DNA from: Streptomyces sp. NBC_01429
Lineage (GTDB): Bacteria > Actinomycetota > Actinomycetes > Streptomycetales > Streptomycetaceae
Assembly: GCF_036231945.1 (NCBI RefSeq)
Contig: NZ_CP109599.1
Coordinates: 6,537,501 to 6,601,500, forward strand
Direction: 5' to 3'
Length of the DNA stretch: 64,000 bases
The position numbers were made by a program, and so were the translations under genes. The notes beneath the pieces are model-generated. The model saw nothing but the letters and a program-made list of their open reading frames with translations. It made no database searches and was not told where the DNA came from. This document shows positions 9,307-17,633 of the stretch, piece by piece (the first letter of the stretch is position 1; every line of letters starts with the position of its first letter).

Positions 9307-9891
9307 GTGCAGATCCCCGACGTTCCGGACCTCGCGCATGCCCGGCCCCGGCCGATCCACTGGCTCGCGACCGCCACCGCGATGGCCGGTGTCGTGGCCC
9401 TGACGAGTCTGTCGCAGCCCGGCGCCGCCACCGCTTCCCAGTCGGGCGACCTCCAGGTACGGGCCGCCGCTCCCGGCCGGGCCGCGCCGCCCGCCCCCGA
9501 TCCGGCGGCGGTGGACTTCCCGCTGGAGTGCGGCGGAGCGGGCACGGTCGTGACGAAGAAGGCGTACGGGGACCTCGACGGTGACGGCGTCCCGGAGACC
9601 GTGGCCGTGGTCCGCTGCGAAGCCGGTTCCGGCACCCCGCCCAGCGGTGTCTACGTACTGACGGGCGCGGGCGGCGAACCCCGCGTCGTGGCGACGCTCG
9701 TGGACCCGGGGGAGAAGCAGAGCGTCGGCCCCGACTTCGCGATACGCGACGGAATCGTGCTGGCGACCCTGCTCGGCTACTCGGGCCCCGGTGTGCCGAG
9801 CTGCTGCCCCGACCAGGAGGAGCATGTCTCCTGGCACTGGAAGAACGGCACCTTCGTACGGGGCGAGCGCCCCGTCGCGCGCGGTGTGTGA
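9307..9891 (+). CDS. Putative exported protein, function unknown
   Basis: 194 residues. The hydrophobic stretch IHWLATATAMAGVVALTSL followed by an Ala-rich segment looks like a signal peptide or single anchor, so the bulk should be outside the membrane. The mature part contains one FG-GAP/EF-hand-like acidic loop (YGDLDGDGVPETVAVV) and three or four cysteines (ECGG, RCEAG, SCCPDQ) that could form disulfides. I do not recognise the family. GTG 9307 is chosen because AGGAGA lies at 9293-9298. Confidence 0.7.
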   Translation: MQIPDVPDLAHARPRPIHWLATATAMAGVVALTSLSQPGAATASQSGDLQVRAAAPGRAAPPAPDPAAVDFPLECGGAGTVVTKKAYGDLDGDGVPETVAVVRCEAGSGTPPSGVYVLTGAGGEPRVVATLVDPGEKQSVGPDFAIRDGIVLATLLGYSGPGVPSCCPDQEEHVSWHWKNGTFVRGERPVARGV

Positions 9892-9939
9892 ACACTCACA
9901 CCGCGTCGCCCGTCTCCACCGCTGTACCTTCCGCGCCGG

Positions 9940-10260
9940 TCACTCCGCGTCGGGTCCGTAGACCTCGACCCGGTCCGTGACCCGGCGCACATGGATGCAG
10001 TCGCCGGGACATTCCTTGGCCGAATCCACCACGTCCCGCAGCAGCGGCAGCGGTACGCGGGTGGTGGCACCGGGGGCCTGGAGCAGCTCGTCGTCGGAGC
10101 TCTTCACATAGGCCAGCCCGTCGATGTCCAGCTCGAAGACATCCGGGGCGTACTGGGCGCAGATCCCGTCGCCGGTGCAGAGGTCCTGGTCGATCCAGAC
10201 CTCCAGCGGCTCACCGGTCTCGGTGACGCCTTCGGTGGGAGCCTCCTGCTGCACGGTCAT
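9940..10260 (-). CDS. Small ferredoxin, probable 3Fe-4S type
   Basis: About 106 residues, MTVQQEAPTEG start. The cluster region reads DLCTGDGICAQYAP and later ECPGDCIHV. The position that is the second cysteine in ordinary 4Fe-4S ferredoxins is not a cysteine here, the pattern of 3Fe-4S ferredoxins of the Streptomyces P450-partner type. It would carry single electrons to an unknown redox enzyme; no P450 or reductase is nearby. An upstream in-frame ATG at 10272 (MAGE) is also possible: AGGAG ends only 2 nt before ATG 10260, which is unusually close, and no site precedes 10272. It is transcribed away from the arc gene. Confidence 0.88.
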   Translation of the reverse strand: MTVQQEAPTEGVTETGEPLEVWIDQDLCTGDGICAQYAPDVFELDIDGLAYVKSSDDELLQAPGATTRVPLPLLRDVVDSAKECPGDCIHVRRVTDRVEVYGPDAE

Positions 10261-10513
10261 CTCTCCTGCCATTGCTGCGCCGGGCTGTGCGTTTTGAGTA
10301 AGTCGCGCCAGCCCTGACGGGTGTTGAACACCTCGACGATACAACCGGCCGCTTTCCGGCGCCGCTGGGTGGGTATTCCCTTCGCGTGAGGGAGAGGGCG
10401 CAAGGGTGAAGATCGGACACACCCCGACAGTCTTTGTGATCTAGGGGTTTCAATCATCACCCACCCAGGTAGGGTCAGGAAGCGTCCAGCTCCCCTTGGA
10501 GGAGGTGAGGACC

Positions 10514-12280
10514 GTGGCAGCCCACGACGACGACATCAACCGCGGCATCCGGCCCGGGCGGGGGTCCGAAGACCCAGCCGGCCAGGTTGCTTATCTAGAG
10601 CAGGAAATCGCCGTCCTGCGACGCAAGCTCGCCGACTCTCCGCGGCATACGAGAATTCTCGAAGAGCGGATCGTCGAGTTGCAGACGAATCTGGCGGGTG
10701 TGTCCGCGCAGAACGAGCGGCTCGCCAATACGCTGCGTGAGGCCCGTGACCAGATCGTGGCCCTCAAGGAAGAGGTCGACCGGCTCGCGCAACCACCGGC
10801 CGGCTTCGGTGTCTTTCTGCACGCCAATGAGGACGGCACGGCCGATATTTTCACCGGGGGCCGCAAGCTCCGGGTGAATGTCAGTCCTGGCGTCGAGCTG
10901 GAAGAGCTGCGGCGCGGCCAGGAAGTCATGCTCAACGAGGCGCTCAACGTGGTCGAGGCCATGGAGTACGAGCGCGCCGGGGACATCGTCACCCTCAAGG
11001 AGATCCTGGAGGACGGCGAGCGCGCCCTGGTGGTCGGGCACACCGACGAGGAACGGGTGGTGCGGCTGGCCGAGCCACTGCTGGACATCACCATCCGCCC
11101 CGGCGACGCCCTCCTGCTCGAACCGCGCTCCGGCTATGTCTACGAAGTGGTTCCGAAGAGCGAGGTCGAGGAGCTGGTCCTCGAAGAGGTCCCGGACGTC
11201 GACTACGAGAAGATCGGCGGTCTGGGCGGCCAGATCGAGATGATCCGCGACGCGGTCGAGCTTCCGTATCTCCACCCGGATCTCTTCAAGGAGCACGAGC
11301 TGCGGCCGCCGAAGGGCATCCTGCTCTACGGTCCGCCCGGCTGCGGCAAGACACTGATCGCCAAGGCCGTGGCCAACTCGCTCGCCAAGAAGGTCGCCGA
11401 GGTGACCGGCCGGCCCGCCGGGAAGAGCTACTTCCTGAACATCAAGGGCCCCGAGCTGCTCAACAAGTACGTCGGTGAGACCGAGCGCCATATCCGCCTG
11501 GTCTTCCAGCGTGCCCGGGAGAAGGCGAGCGAGGGCACTCCCGTCATCGTCTTCTTCGACGAGATGGAATCCCTCTTCCGCACCCGTGGCTCCGGAGTCA
11601 GCTCGGACGTGGAGAACACCATCGTCCCGCAGCTGCTCGCCGAGATCGACGGTGTGGAGGGCCTGGAGAACGTCATCGTCATCGGCGCCTCCAACCGTGA
11701 GGACATGATCGACCCCGCCATCCTGCGGCCCGGCCGGCTCGATGTGAAGATCAAGATCGAGCGTCCGGACGCGGAGGCCGCGAAGGACATCTTCGCGAAG
11801 TACCTCACGCCCACCCTTCCGCTGCACGCGGACGACATTTCCGAGCACCGGGGCTCCAAGGAGGCCGCCGCCCACGGAATGATCCAGTCCGTGGTGGAGC
11901 AGATGTACGCGGAGTCCGAGGAGAACCGCTTCCTTGAGGTCACGTACGCCAATGGCGACAAGGAAGTCCTCTATTTCAAGGACTTCAACTCCGGCGCGAT
12001 GATCCAGAACATTGTCGACCGGGCCAAGAAGATGGCCATCAAGGCATTCCTCGACCACAATCAGAAGGGCCTTCGGGTCTCCCATCTCCTCCAGGCATGC
12101 GTGGACGAGTTCAAGGAGAACGAGGACCTGCCGAACACCACCAACCCCGACGACTGGGCCCGTATCTCCGGCAAGAAGGGCGAGCGGATCGTCTTCATCC
12201 GCACCCTGGTGACCGGAAAGCAGGGCGCGGACACCGGACGATCCATCGACACGGTGGCCAACACCGGTCAGTACCTGTAG
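10514..12280 (+). CDS. arc: Proteasome-associated AAA ATPase ARC/Mpa
   Basis: 588 residues from GTG 10514, with GGAGG at 10501-10505 upstream. Order: N-terminal coiled coil (about residues 15-90) that binds Pup, tandem OB domains, then one AAA domain with Walker A GPPGCGKTLIAKA (near residue 272) and Walker B VIVFFDEMES (near 348). The C-terminus is GQYL, the penultimate-tyrosine tail that docks into and opens the 20S proteasome. The hexameric ring unfolds pupylated proteins and threads them into PrcBA. A hairpin terminator separates it from dop, so dop probably has its own promoter. Confidence 0.97.
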   Translation: MAAHDDDINRGIRPGRGSEDPAGQVAYLEQEIAVLRRKLADSPRHTRILEERIVELQTNLAGVSAQNERLANTLREARDQIVALKEEVDRLAQPPAGFGVFLHANEDGTADIFTGGRKLRVNVSPGVELEELRRGQEVMLNEALNVVEAMEYERAGDIVTLKEILEDGERALVVGHTDEERVVRLAEPLLDITIRPGDALLLEPRSGYVYEVVPKSEVEELVLEEVPDVDYEKIGGLGGQIEMIRDAVELPYLHPDLFKEHELRPPKGILLYGPPGCGKTLIAKAVANSLAKKVAEVTGRPAGKSYFLNIKGPELLNKYVGETERHIRLVFQRAREKASEGTPVIVFFDEMESLFRTRGSGVSSDVENTIVPQLLAEIDGVEGLENVIVIGASNREDMIDPAILRPGRLDVKIKIERPDAEAAKDIFAKYLTPTLPLHADDISEHRGSKEAAAHGMIQSVVEQMYAESEENRFLEVTYANGDKEVLYFKDFNSGAMIQNIVDRAKKMAIKAFLDHNQKGLRVSHLLQACVDEFKENEDLPNTTNPDDWARISGKKGERIVFIRTLVTGKQGADTGRSIDTVANTGQYL

Positions 12281-12287
12281 AGCGCGG

Positions 12288-12325
12288 ACCGGCTGCGGAT
12301 GTCCGGAAGGGCATCCGCAGCCGGT
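12288..12325 (+). terminator. Rho-independent terminator after arc
   Basis: 14-bp perfect stem, 12288-12301 with 12312-12325, loop of 10 nt, followed by TGTTTTCC. It starts 8 nt after the arc stop codon. Confidence 0.85.
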
Positions 12326-12540
12326 TGTTTTCCGCCTGTCCACCACCCCCGCTACCTCCGCACCGTCCACCACACCAGGCCAATGACGGAAATGATCTCC
12401 CCTCCGGCGCGGCGGCGTTCTAGTCTCGTTCGTACCGCCGCGTCACGCGGTGCGGGACCGGGCACCGCACGCGCAGCTCGGACGCAGCGGTACTTGAGCG
12501 CCGTTCCCGGAGGGGAGCGCCGCCGGGCAAGGAGGGCCGC

Positions 12541-14052
12541 ATGACCGTACGGCGAGTAATGGGCATCGAGACGGAGTACGGAATCTCCGTTCCGGGTCAC
12601 CCGAACGCCAATGCCATGCTCACCTCGTCCCAGATCGTCAACGCGTACGCGGCGGCGATGCACCGGGCGCGGCGGGCCCGCTGGGACTTCGAGGAGGAGA
12701 ACCCGCTGCGGGACGCCCGTGGCTTCGACCTCGCCCGCGAGACCGCCGATTCCAGTCAGCTCACCGACGAGGACATCGGCCTGGCCAATGTGATCCTCAC
12801 GAACGGCGCGCGGCTGTACGTCGACCACGCCCATCCGGAGTACAGCTCGCCGGAGATCACCAATCCGCGCGACGCCGTCCTGTGGGACAAGGCCGGCGAG
12901 CGCGTCATGGCCGAGGCCGCCGAGCGGGCCGCGCAGCTCCCCGGCGCCCAGCCGATCCATCTGTACAAGAACAACACCGACAACAAGGGCGCGTCCTACG
13001 GCACGCACGAGAACTATCTGATGAAGCGGGAGACCCCCTTCTCGGACATCGTGCGCCATCTGACGCCGTTCTTCGTCTCCCGGCAGGTGGTGACGGGCGC
13101 GGGCCGGGTCGGCATCGGCCAGGACGGTCATGAGCACGGCTTCCAGATCAGCCAGCGCGCGGACTACTTCGAGGTCGAGGTGGGGCTGGAGACGACCCTC
13201 AAGCGCCCCATCATCAACACCCGTGACGAGCCCCATTCGGACGCGGAGAAGTACCGCAGGCTGCACGTGATCATCGGTGACGCGAACCTGTCGGAGATCT
13301 CGACCTACCTCAAGCTCGGCACCACCGCGCTGGTGCTCTCGATGATCGAGGACGGCTTCATCAACGTCGACCTCGCCGTCGACCAGCCGGTCCGTACCCT
13401 GCACCAGGTCTCGCACGACCCCACCCTCGGGCAGCTGATCACGCTGCGCAGCGGCCGGACACTCAGCGCCGTCCAGCTCCAGATGGAGTACTACGAGCTG
13501 GCCAGGAAGTACGTCGAGGAGCGGTACGGAGTCGACGCCGACGAGCAGACCAAGGACGTCCTCGCCCGGTGGGAGGACACGCTCAACCGGCTGGAGAACG
13601 ATCCGATGAGCCTGTCGGGCGAGCTGGACTGGATCACCAAGCGGGAGATCCTGGAGGGCTACCGCCGCCGGGACAGCCTGGACTGGGACGCGCCCCGGCT
13701 GCACCTCGTGGACCTCCAGTACGCCGACGTGCGCCCCGAGAAGGGCCTCTACAACCGTCTGGTGGCCCGCGGCAAGATGCGGCGGCTGCTGGACGAGCGG
13801 GACGTCGAGCGCGCCAGGACCAGCCCGCCGGAGGACACCAGGGCGTATTTCCGGGGACGCTGCCTGGAGCAGTACGCGGACGACGTCGCCGCCGCGTCAT
13901 GGGATTCGGTCATCTTCGACCTGCCGGGCCGCGACTCGCTCCAGCGGGTGCCCACCCTGGAGCCGCTGCGCGGCACCAGGAACCACGTCAAGGAGCTGCT
14001 GGACCGCTGCCGCACGGCGGAGGAGCTGGTCCGGGTGCTCTCCGGAGGCTGA
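12541..14052 (+). CDS. dop: Pup deamidase/depupylase Dop
   Basis: 503 residues, ATG with AAGGAGG upstream. A carboxylate-amine ligase (glutamine-synthetase-like) fold, beginning MGIETEYGIS with the metal-binding Glu residues. The long insert between ITEYG and the next strand (ANAMLTSSQIVNAYAAAM) is the Dop-loop region that distinguishes Dop from PafA. It converts the C-terminal Gln of Pup to Glu and also removes Pup from tagged proteins. The Pup in this window ends in Gln, so this enzyme is needed for pupylation here. pup follows 142 bp downstream. Confidence 0.96.
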   Translation: MTVRRVMGIETEYGISVPGHPNANAMLTSSQIVNAYAAAMHRARRARWDFEEENPLRDARGFDLARETADSSQLTDEDIGLANVILTNGARLYVDHAHPEYSSPEITNPRDAVLWDKAGERVMAEAAERAAQLPGAQPIHLYKNNTDNKGASYGTHENYLMKRETPFSDIVRHLTPFFVSRQVVTGAGRVGIGQDGHEHGFQISQRADYFEVEVGLETTLKRPIINTRDEPHSDAEKYRRLHVIIGDANLSEISTYLKLGTTALVLSMIEDGFINVDLAVDQPVRTLHQVSHDPTLGQLITLRSGRTLSAVQLQMEYYELARKYVEERYGVDADEQTKDVLARWEDTLNRLENDPMSLSGELDWITKREILEGYRRRDSLDWDAPRLHLVDLQYADVRPEKGLYNRLVARGKMRRLLDERDVERARTSPPEDTRAYFRGRCLEQYADDVAAASWDSVIFDLPGRDSLQRVPTLEPLRGTRNHVKELLDRCRTAEELVRVLSGG

Positions 14053-14194
14053 AACGGGTCCCCGCGGGGAATGATCGAGGTGGCCCCCGGACGTTGAAGA
14101 CGTTGAGGAACCACGGGGCCGATGTCCGACCCTCCTTGTAGGGTCGGATCTTGTAGGTCACATCGAGCGGGGCGAACCGAGCGGGGTGAGGGTT

Positions 14195-14413
14195 ATGGCG
14201 GCCAAGGACACCGACGGCGGACAGCAGAAGGCGACGCGTTCCACCGAGCAGACCGAGGAGCAGGCGCAGGACGCGCAGGCGTCCGAGGAGCTCAAGGAGC
14301 GCCAGGAGAAGTTGTCGGACGACGTGGACTCCGTTCTGGACGAGATCGACGACGTGCTGGAGGAGAACGCCGAGGACTTCGTGCGTTCCTTCGTTCAAAA
14401 GGGTGGACAGTAG
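14195..14413 (+). CDS. pup: Prokaryotic ubiquitin-like protein Pup
   Basis: 72 residues, highly acidic and helical-disordered, ending VRSFVQKGGQ. The C-terminal GGQ means Dop must deamidate it to GGE before PafA can ligate it to substrate lysines. The central region EELKERQEKLSDDVDSVLDEIDDVLEE forms the helix that pairs with the ARC coiled coil. I take ATG 14195 with GGTGAG at 14185-14190; GTG 14186 would add three residues. Confidence 0.96.
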   Translation: MAAKDTDGGQQKATRSTEQTEEQAQDAQASEELKERQEKLSDDVDSVLDEIDDVLEENAEDFVRSFVQKGGQ

Positions 14414-14435
14414 TCCACGGATGTGAACGGCGGGG

Positions 14436-14728
14436 GTGGGTGAGGCACTGCCCCCGCCACGGCGGGCGCGGTGCGGCGGTCCCCGTGGCGGGGTGCGTCG
14501 CGCCCGCGCGCGGGGCCCGCGTCCCCGTCGCGGGACCGGTCCCGCGGTTCAGGTGGATCACCGCCACGGGACGGGTAGGGTCCGTGGCGTAATGTGCTTC
14601 AACTGCAATTCGGCCATCGGCACGTTGGGAGACGATCCCTCACCGCGCGTCGGGCCGTCGCATACCTGGAGGGAAACGCGTGGAAGCCAACACTCGTAGC
14701 ACCGGGCGTCTACCAGCTGCCTTCCTGA
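14436..14728 (+). pseudogene. Remnant of a recombination-endonuclease-VII-like gene between pup and prcB
   Basis: One frame (codons starting at multiples of 3) encodes QVDHRHGTGRVRG followed by VMCFNCNSAIGTLGDDP up to base 14639. This is the DHxHxTGxVRGxxCFxCN core of the endonuclease VII HNH family. The expected continuation RRAVAYLEG, then NAWKPTLVAPGVYQLPS and a stop at 14726-14728, is present but in a different frame; the switch lies at about 14640 and fits one missing base. Upstream of QVDH, in 14436-14535, no frame reads like the usual N-terminal half with its first CxxC. So the gene looks frameshifted and 5'-decayed. Its 3' end overlaps the prcB start by 49 nt. A sequencing error would explain the frameshift but not the poor 5' half. 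Confidence 0.6.
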
Positions 14729-15525
14729 CGCCCGGCTCGTCCTCGTTCATGGACTTCCTGTCCCACCACTCACCGGACCTGCTGCCCGGCAACCGCTCGC
14801 TGCCGCCCCTTCAGGGGGCGATCGAGGCGCCGCACGGCACCACGATCGTCGGGGTGACCTTCCCCGGCGGAGTGGTCCTCGCCGGCGACCGCCGCGCGAC
14901 GATGGGCAACATGATCGCGCAGCGCGACATCGAGAAGGTCTTCCCGGCCGACGAGTACTCGGCCGTGGGCATCGCGGGCACCGCCGGGCTCGCCGTGGAG
15001 ATGGTCAAGCTCTTCCAGCTGGAGCTGGAGCACTTCGAGAAGGTCGAAGGAGTGCGGCTCTCCCTGGAGGGCAAGGCCAACCGGCTCTCCACGATGATCC
15101 GTTCCAATCTCGCCATGGCCATGCAGGGCCTGGCCGTCGTCCCGATCTTCGCGGGCTGGGACGTGGACCGCGAGCGGGGCCGCATCTTCTCGTACGACGT
15201 GACGGGCGGCCGCTCCGAGGAGACGGGCTTCGCGTCCACCGGGTCCGGCTCGATCTTCGCCCGGGGCGCCATGAAGAAGCTCTACCACGACGATCTGACG
15301 GAGCAGCAGGCCACCACCCTGGTCATCCAGGCCCTGTACGACGCGGCGGACGACGACTCCGCGACGGGCGGCCCCGATGTGGCCCGCCGGATCTATCCGA
15401 TCGTCACGGTCATCACGGACGAGGGTTTCCGGCGGCTGACCGACGACGAGTCCTCCGAGATCGCCCGCGCGATCCTCGAACGCCGACTGACGCAGCCCGA
15501 CGGCCCGCGCGCCGCCCTGCTCTGA
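14680..15525 (+). CDS. prcB: 20S proteasome beta subunit precursor
   Basis: 281 residues from GTG (MEANTRSTGR). The propeptide runs to PHG and autocleavage exposes Thr54 (TTIVGVTF), the catalytic nucleophile. The catalytic-site DRR and later GDRRATMGN, plus SDGGRS-type and GSGSIFARGAMKK motifs, are intact. Seven copies form each inner ring of the barrel. Its start overlaps the reading frame of the decayed endonuclease-like gene, so translation may once have been coupled to it. Confidence 0.97.
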   Translation: MEANTRSTGRLPAAFLTPGSSSFMDFLSHHSPDLLPGNRSLPPLQGAIEAPHGTTIVGVTFPGGVVLAGDRRATMGNMIAQRDIEKVFPADEYSAVGIAGTAGLAVEMVKLFQLELEHFEKVEGVRLSLEGKANRLSTMIRSNLAMAMQGLAVVPIFAGWDVDRERGRIFSYDVTGGRSEETGFASTGSGSIFARGAMKKLYHDDLTEQQATTLVIQALYDAADDDSATGGPDVARRIYPIVTVITDEGFRRLTDDESSEIARAILERRLTQPDGPRAALL

Positions 15526-15566
15526 TGAACCAGAACCTGCCACTGACAGAAAGGGACGGATAGCCG

Positions 15567-16385
15567 GTGTCGACGCCGTTCTATGTCTCACCCCAGCAGG
15601 CCATGGCCGACCGGGCGGAATACGCCCGCAAGGGCATCGCCCGCGGTCGCAGCCTGGTCGTGCTCCAGTACGCCGACGGCATCGTCTTCGTCGGCGAGAA
15701 CCCGTCCCGCGCGCTGCACAAGTTCAGCGAGATCTACGACCGGATCGGCTTCGCCGCCGCCGGCAAGTACAACGAGTACGAGAATCTGCGCATCGGCGGT
15801 GTCCGCTACGCCGACCTGCGCGGATACACCTACGACCGCGACGATGTGACGGCCCGTGGGCTGGCCAACGTCTACGCCCAGACGCTGGGCACGATCTTCT
15901 CCAGCTCGGGGGAGAAGCCGTACGAGGTCGAGCTGGTCGTCGCCGAGGTGGGCGACACCGTGGACGGCGACCAGATCTACCGGCTGCCCCACGACGGATC
16001 CATCGTGGACGAGCACGGCTCGGTCGCGGTCGGCGGCAGCTCGGAGCAGATCAGCACCTATCTCGACCAGCGCCACCGGGACGGGATGTCGCTCGCCGAG
16101 GCGTTGAAGCTGGCCGTCCAGGCGCTCTCCAGGGACACCAACGGCGGTGAGCGGGAGATCCCCGCCGAGCGGCTCGAAGTGGCGGTCCTGGACCGTACGC
16201 GGCCCCAGCAGCGCAAGTTCAAGCGGATCGTCGGCCGTCAGCTCGCCCGGCTGCTGGAGGCGGACGGCGCTGCCTCCACCCCGACGGACGCGCCCTCGGA
16301 CACCGAGGAGCCGGACGGCGGGGCGGCCACCGCGGCGGACGACACGGCCACCGAGGCCGAGAAGCCCGACGACGGCAAGAAGTAA
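15567..16385 (+). CDS. prcA: 20S proteasome alpha subunit
   Basis: 272 residues, GTG start 41 nt after prcB. Begins with the alpha N-terminal helix STPFYVSPQQAMADRAEYARKGIARG that forms the gate, then a standard proteasome alpha core. The last 40 or so residues (from about 230) are an acidic, Ala/Pro/Thr-rich tail ending DDGKK, probably disordered and outside the ring. Outer rings of this subunit receive the ARC C-terminal tails. Confidence 0.97.
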   Translation: MSTPFYVSPQQAMADRAEYARKGIARGRSLVVLQYADGIVFVGENPSRALHKFSEIYDRIGFAAAGKYNEYENLRIGGVRYADLRGYTYDRDDVTARGLANVYAQTLGTIFSSSGEKPYEVELVVAEVGDTVDGDQIYRLPHDGSIVDEHGSVAVGGSSEQISTYLDQRHRDGMSLAEALKLAVQALSRDTNGGEREIPAERLEVAVLDRTRPQQRKFKRIVGRQLARLLEADGAASTPTDAPSDTEEPDGGAATAADDTATEAEKPDDGKK

Positions 16386-16392
16386 CCTTCCA

Positions 16393-16434
16393 CCCGTGCC
16401 CCCGGACCGCCCGCGCGGACCCCGGGGGCACGGG
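16393..16434. terminator. Bidirectional hairpin between prcA and the convergent LacI gene
   Basis: 13-bp perfect stem, 16393-16405 with 16422-16434. It starts 8 nt after prcA and ends 24 nt before the convergent LacI-family stop. Confidence 0.75.
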
Positions 16435-16457
16435 CGTATCCGGCACCGGGCAGGGGC

Positions 16458-17498
16458 TCAGAGCCGCTGCGCCGACTCTTCCCTGGGCGGCGCGGTCGAG
16501 CCGCGGACGACCAGGGAGACCGGCAGGTCACCCGTTTCCGGCCGCTGCCCGTCCAGGACCCTGAGCAGCGCCGACATGCCGCGCCTGCCCACCTGTTCGG
16601 CCGGCAGCCGCACCGTCGTCAGCTCCGGCTCCACCGCCGTGGCCAGCGCCAGATCGTCGAAGCCGGCGACGGAGACGTCCTCGGGCACCCGCAGACCCAG
16701 GCGCCGTACCGCCTTGCAGGCGCCCGCGGCCAGGATGTCGTCGTCGCAGACCACCGCGGTGGGCCGGGGGCCCGGCGCGGTGAGGGCGCTCTCGACGGCC
16801 GCCCGGGCTGCGTCGACCTCCAGCGGGGCGTGCGCGCTCCGTACGACCGCGTCCGGCACTCCCCGTACCGCCCGCGCCAGCGCGTCGGAGCGGACGTCGA
16901 AGGTCCAGGAGGAGACGGCGGAGGCGAGATGGAGCAGCCGCCGGTGGCCGAGTCCGAGCAGATGCTCCGTCACCTGCCGTATGCCGTCGGCGATGTCGAG
17001 GTTCACCCAAGCGGCCGCGCCCGGGGCCGCCGGATCGCTGTCCAGCATCACCAGGGGCAGATCCGCGCCGTCCGAGCCCCGGATCGCGTCGAGCGCGTCG
17101 GCCGCCATGGAGGAGGCGATCACCCCGTCCAGCGCCGCCCGCGCCGAGGCGAACGGGTCCCGGGCGGGTCCCACCCCGGCCGGTGAGGGGTAGAGGACCA
17201 CTCCGAAGCCGTGCTCGGCGGCCACCTCGGCCGCGCCGGTGTAGACCCGCGCGAAGAACTCGTTGGTGAGCGCCGGCACCACCAGCAGCGCCGTCCTGGT
17301 CGTGCCGAGCCGCAGATTGCGCGCGGCGAGATTGGGCCGGTAGCCGAGCGCCCGTGCCGCCTCCCGCACCAGCCCGGCGGTCCGCTCCGAGACCCGGCCC
17401 GGCCACTTCCCGCCGAGTACGAGGGAGACCGTGGCCTGGGACACGCCCGCGGCCCGTGCCACATCCCTGCTGGTCGGCCTGGCGGACTGCTCTGTCAT
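16458..17498 (-). CDS. LacI-family transcriptional regulator
   Basis: 346 residues from ATG 17498 (MTEQSARPTSRDVARAAGVS). N-terminal helix-turn-helix and hinge (SQATVSLVLGGKWPGRVSERT, then EAARALGYRPNLAARNLR), followed by a periplasmic-binding-protein-like effector domain. It is divergent from an MFS transporter gene. An imperfect 26-bp palindrome between the two genes is the likely operator, so it probably represses itself and the transporter until an unknown small molecule binds. Confidence 0.93.
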   Translation of the reverse strand: MTEQSARPTSRDVARAAGVSQATVSLVLGGKWPGRVSERTAGLVREAARALGYRPNLAARNLRLGTTRTALLVVPALTNEFFARVYTGAAEVAAEHGFGVVLYPSPAGVGPARDPFASARAALDGVIASSMAADALDAIRGSDGADLPLVMLDSDPAAPGAAAWVNLDIADGIRQVTEHLLGLGHRRLLHLASAVSSWTFDVRSDALARAVRGVPDAVVRSAHAPLEVDAARAAVESALTAPGPRPTAVVCDDDILAAGACKAVRRLGLRVPEDVSVAGFDDLALATAVEPELTTVRLPAEQVGRRGMSALLRVLDGQRPETGDLPVSLVVRGSTAPPREESAQRL

Positions 17499-17557
17499 CG
17501 CTGTCGTTCTCCGTGGTGCGGTGAGAATCGCGGTGGACCCGCAGACTGCGCTCATGG

Positions 17558-17583
17558 TACGTATGACGCCGACGTTATACGTA
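17558..17583. promoter_or_regulatory. Candidate operator between the LacI gene and the MFS gene
   Basis: Arms TACGTAT (17558-17564) and ATACGTA (17577-17583) are exact reverse complements. Across the 26 bp, 11 of 13 base pairs are symmetrical. It lies 60 bp from the regulator start and 51 bp from the transporter start, where one dimer could block both promoters. Confidence 0.6.
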
Positions 17584-17633
17584 AAACCTGTCGCCCGCGA
17601 TGGCGCCGGGCGAGGAAACGAGGGGACGGGAAC

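Noticed and set aside
14122..14592. Open frame overlapping the pup gene and downstream
   Set aside because: It passes through pup in another frame and has no family features; the remnant nuclease core is in a different frame.
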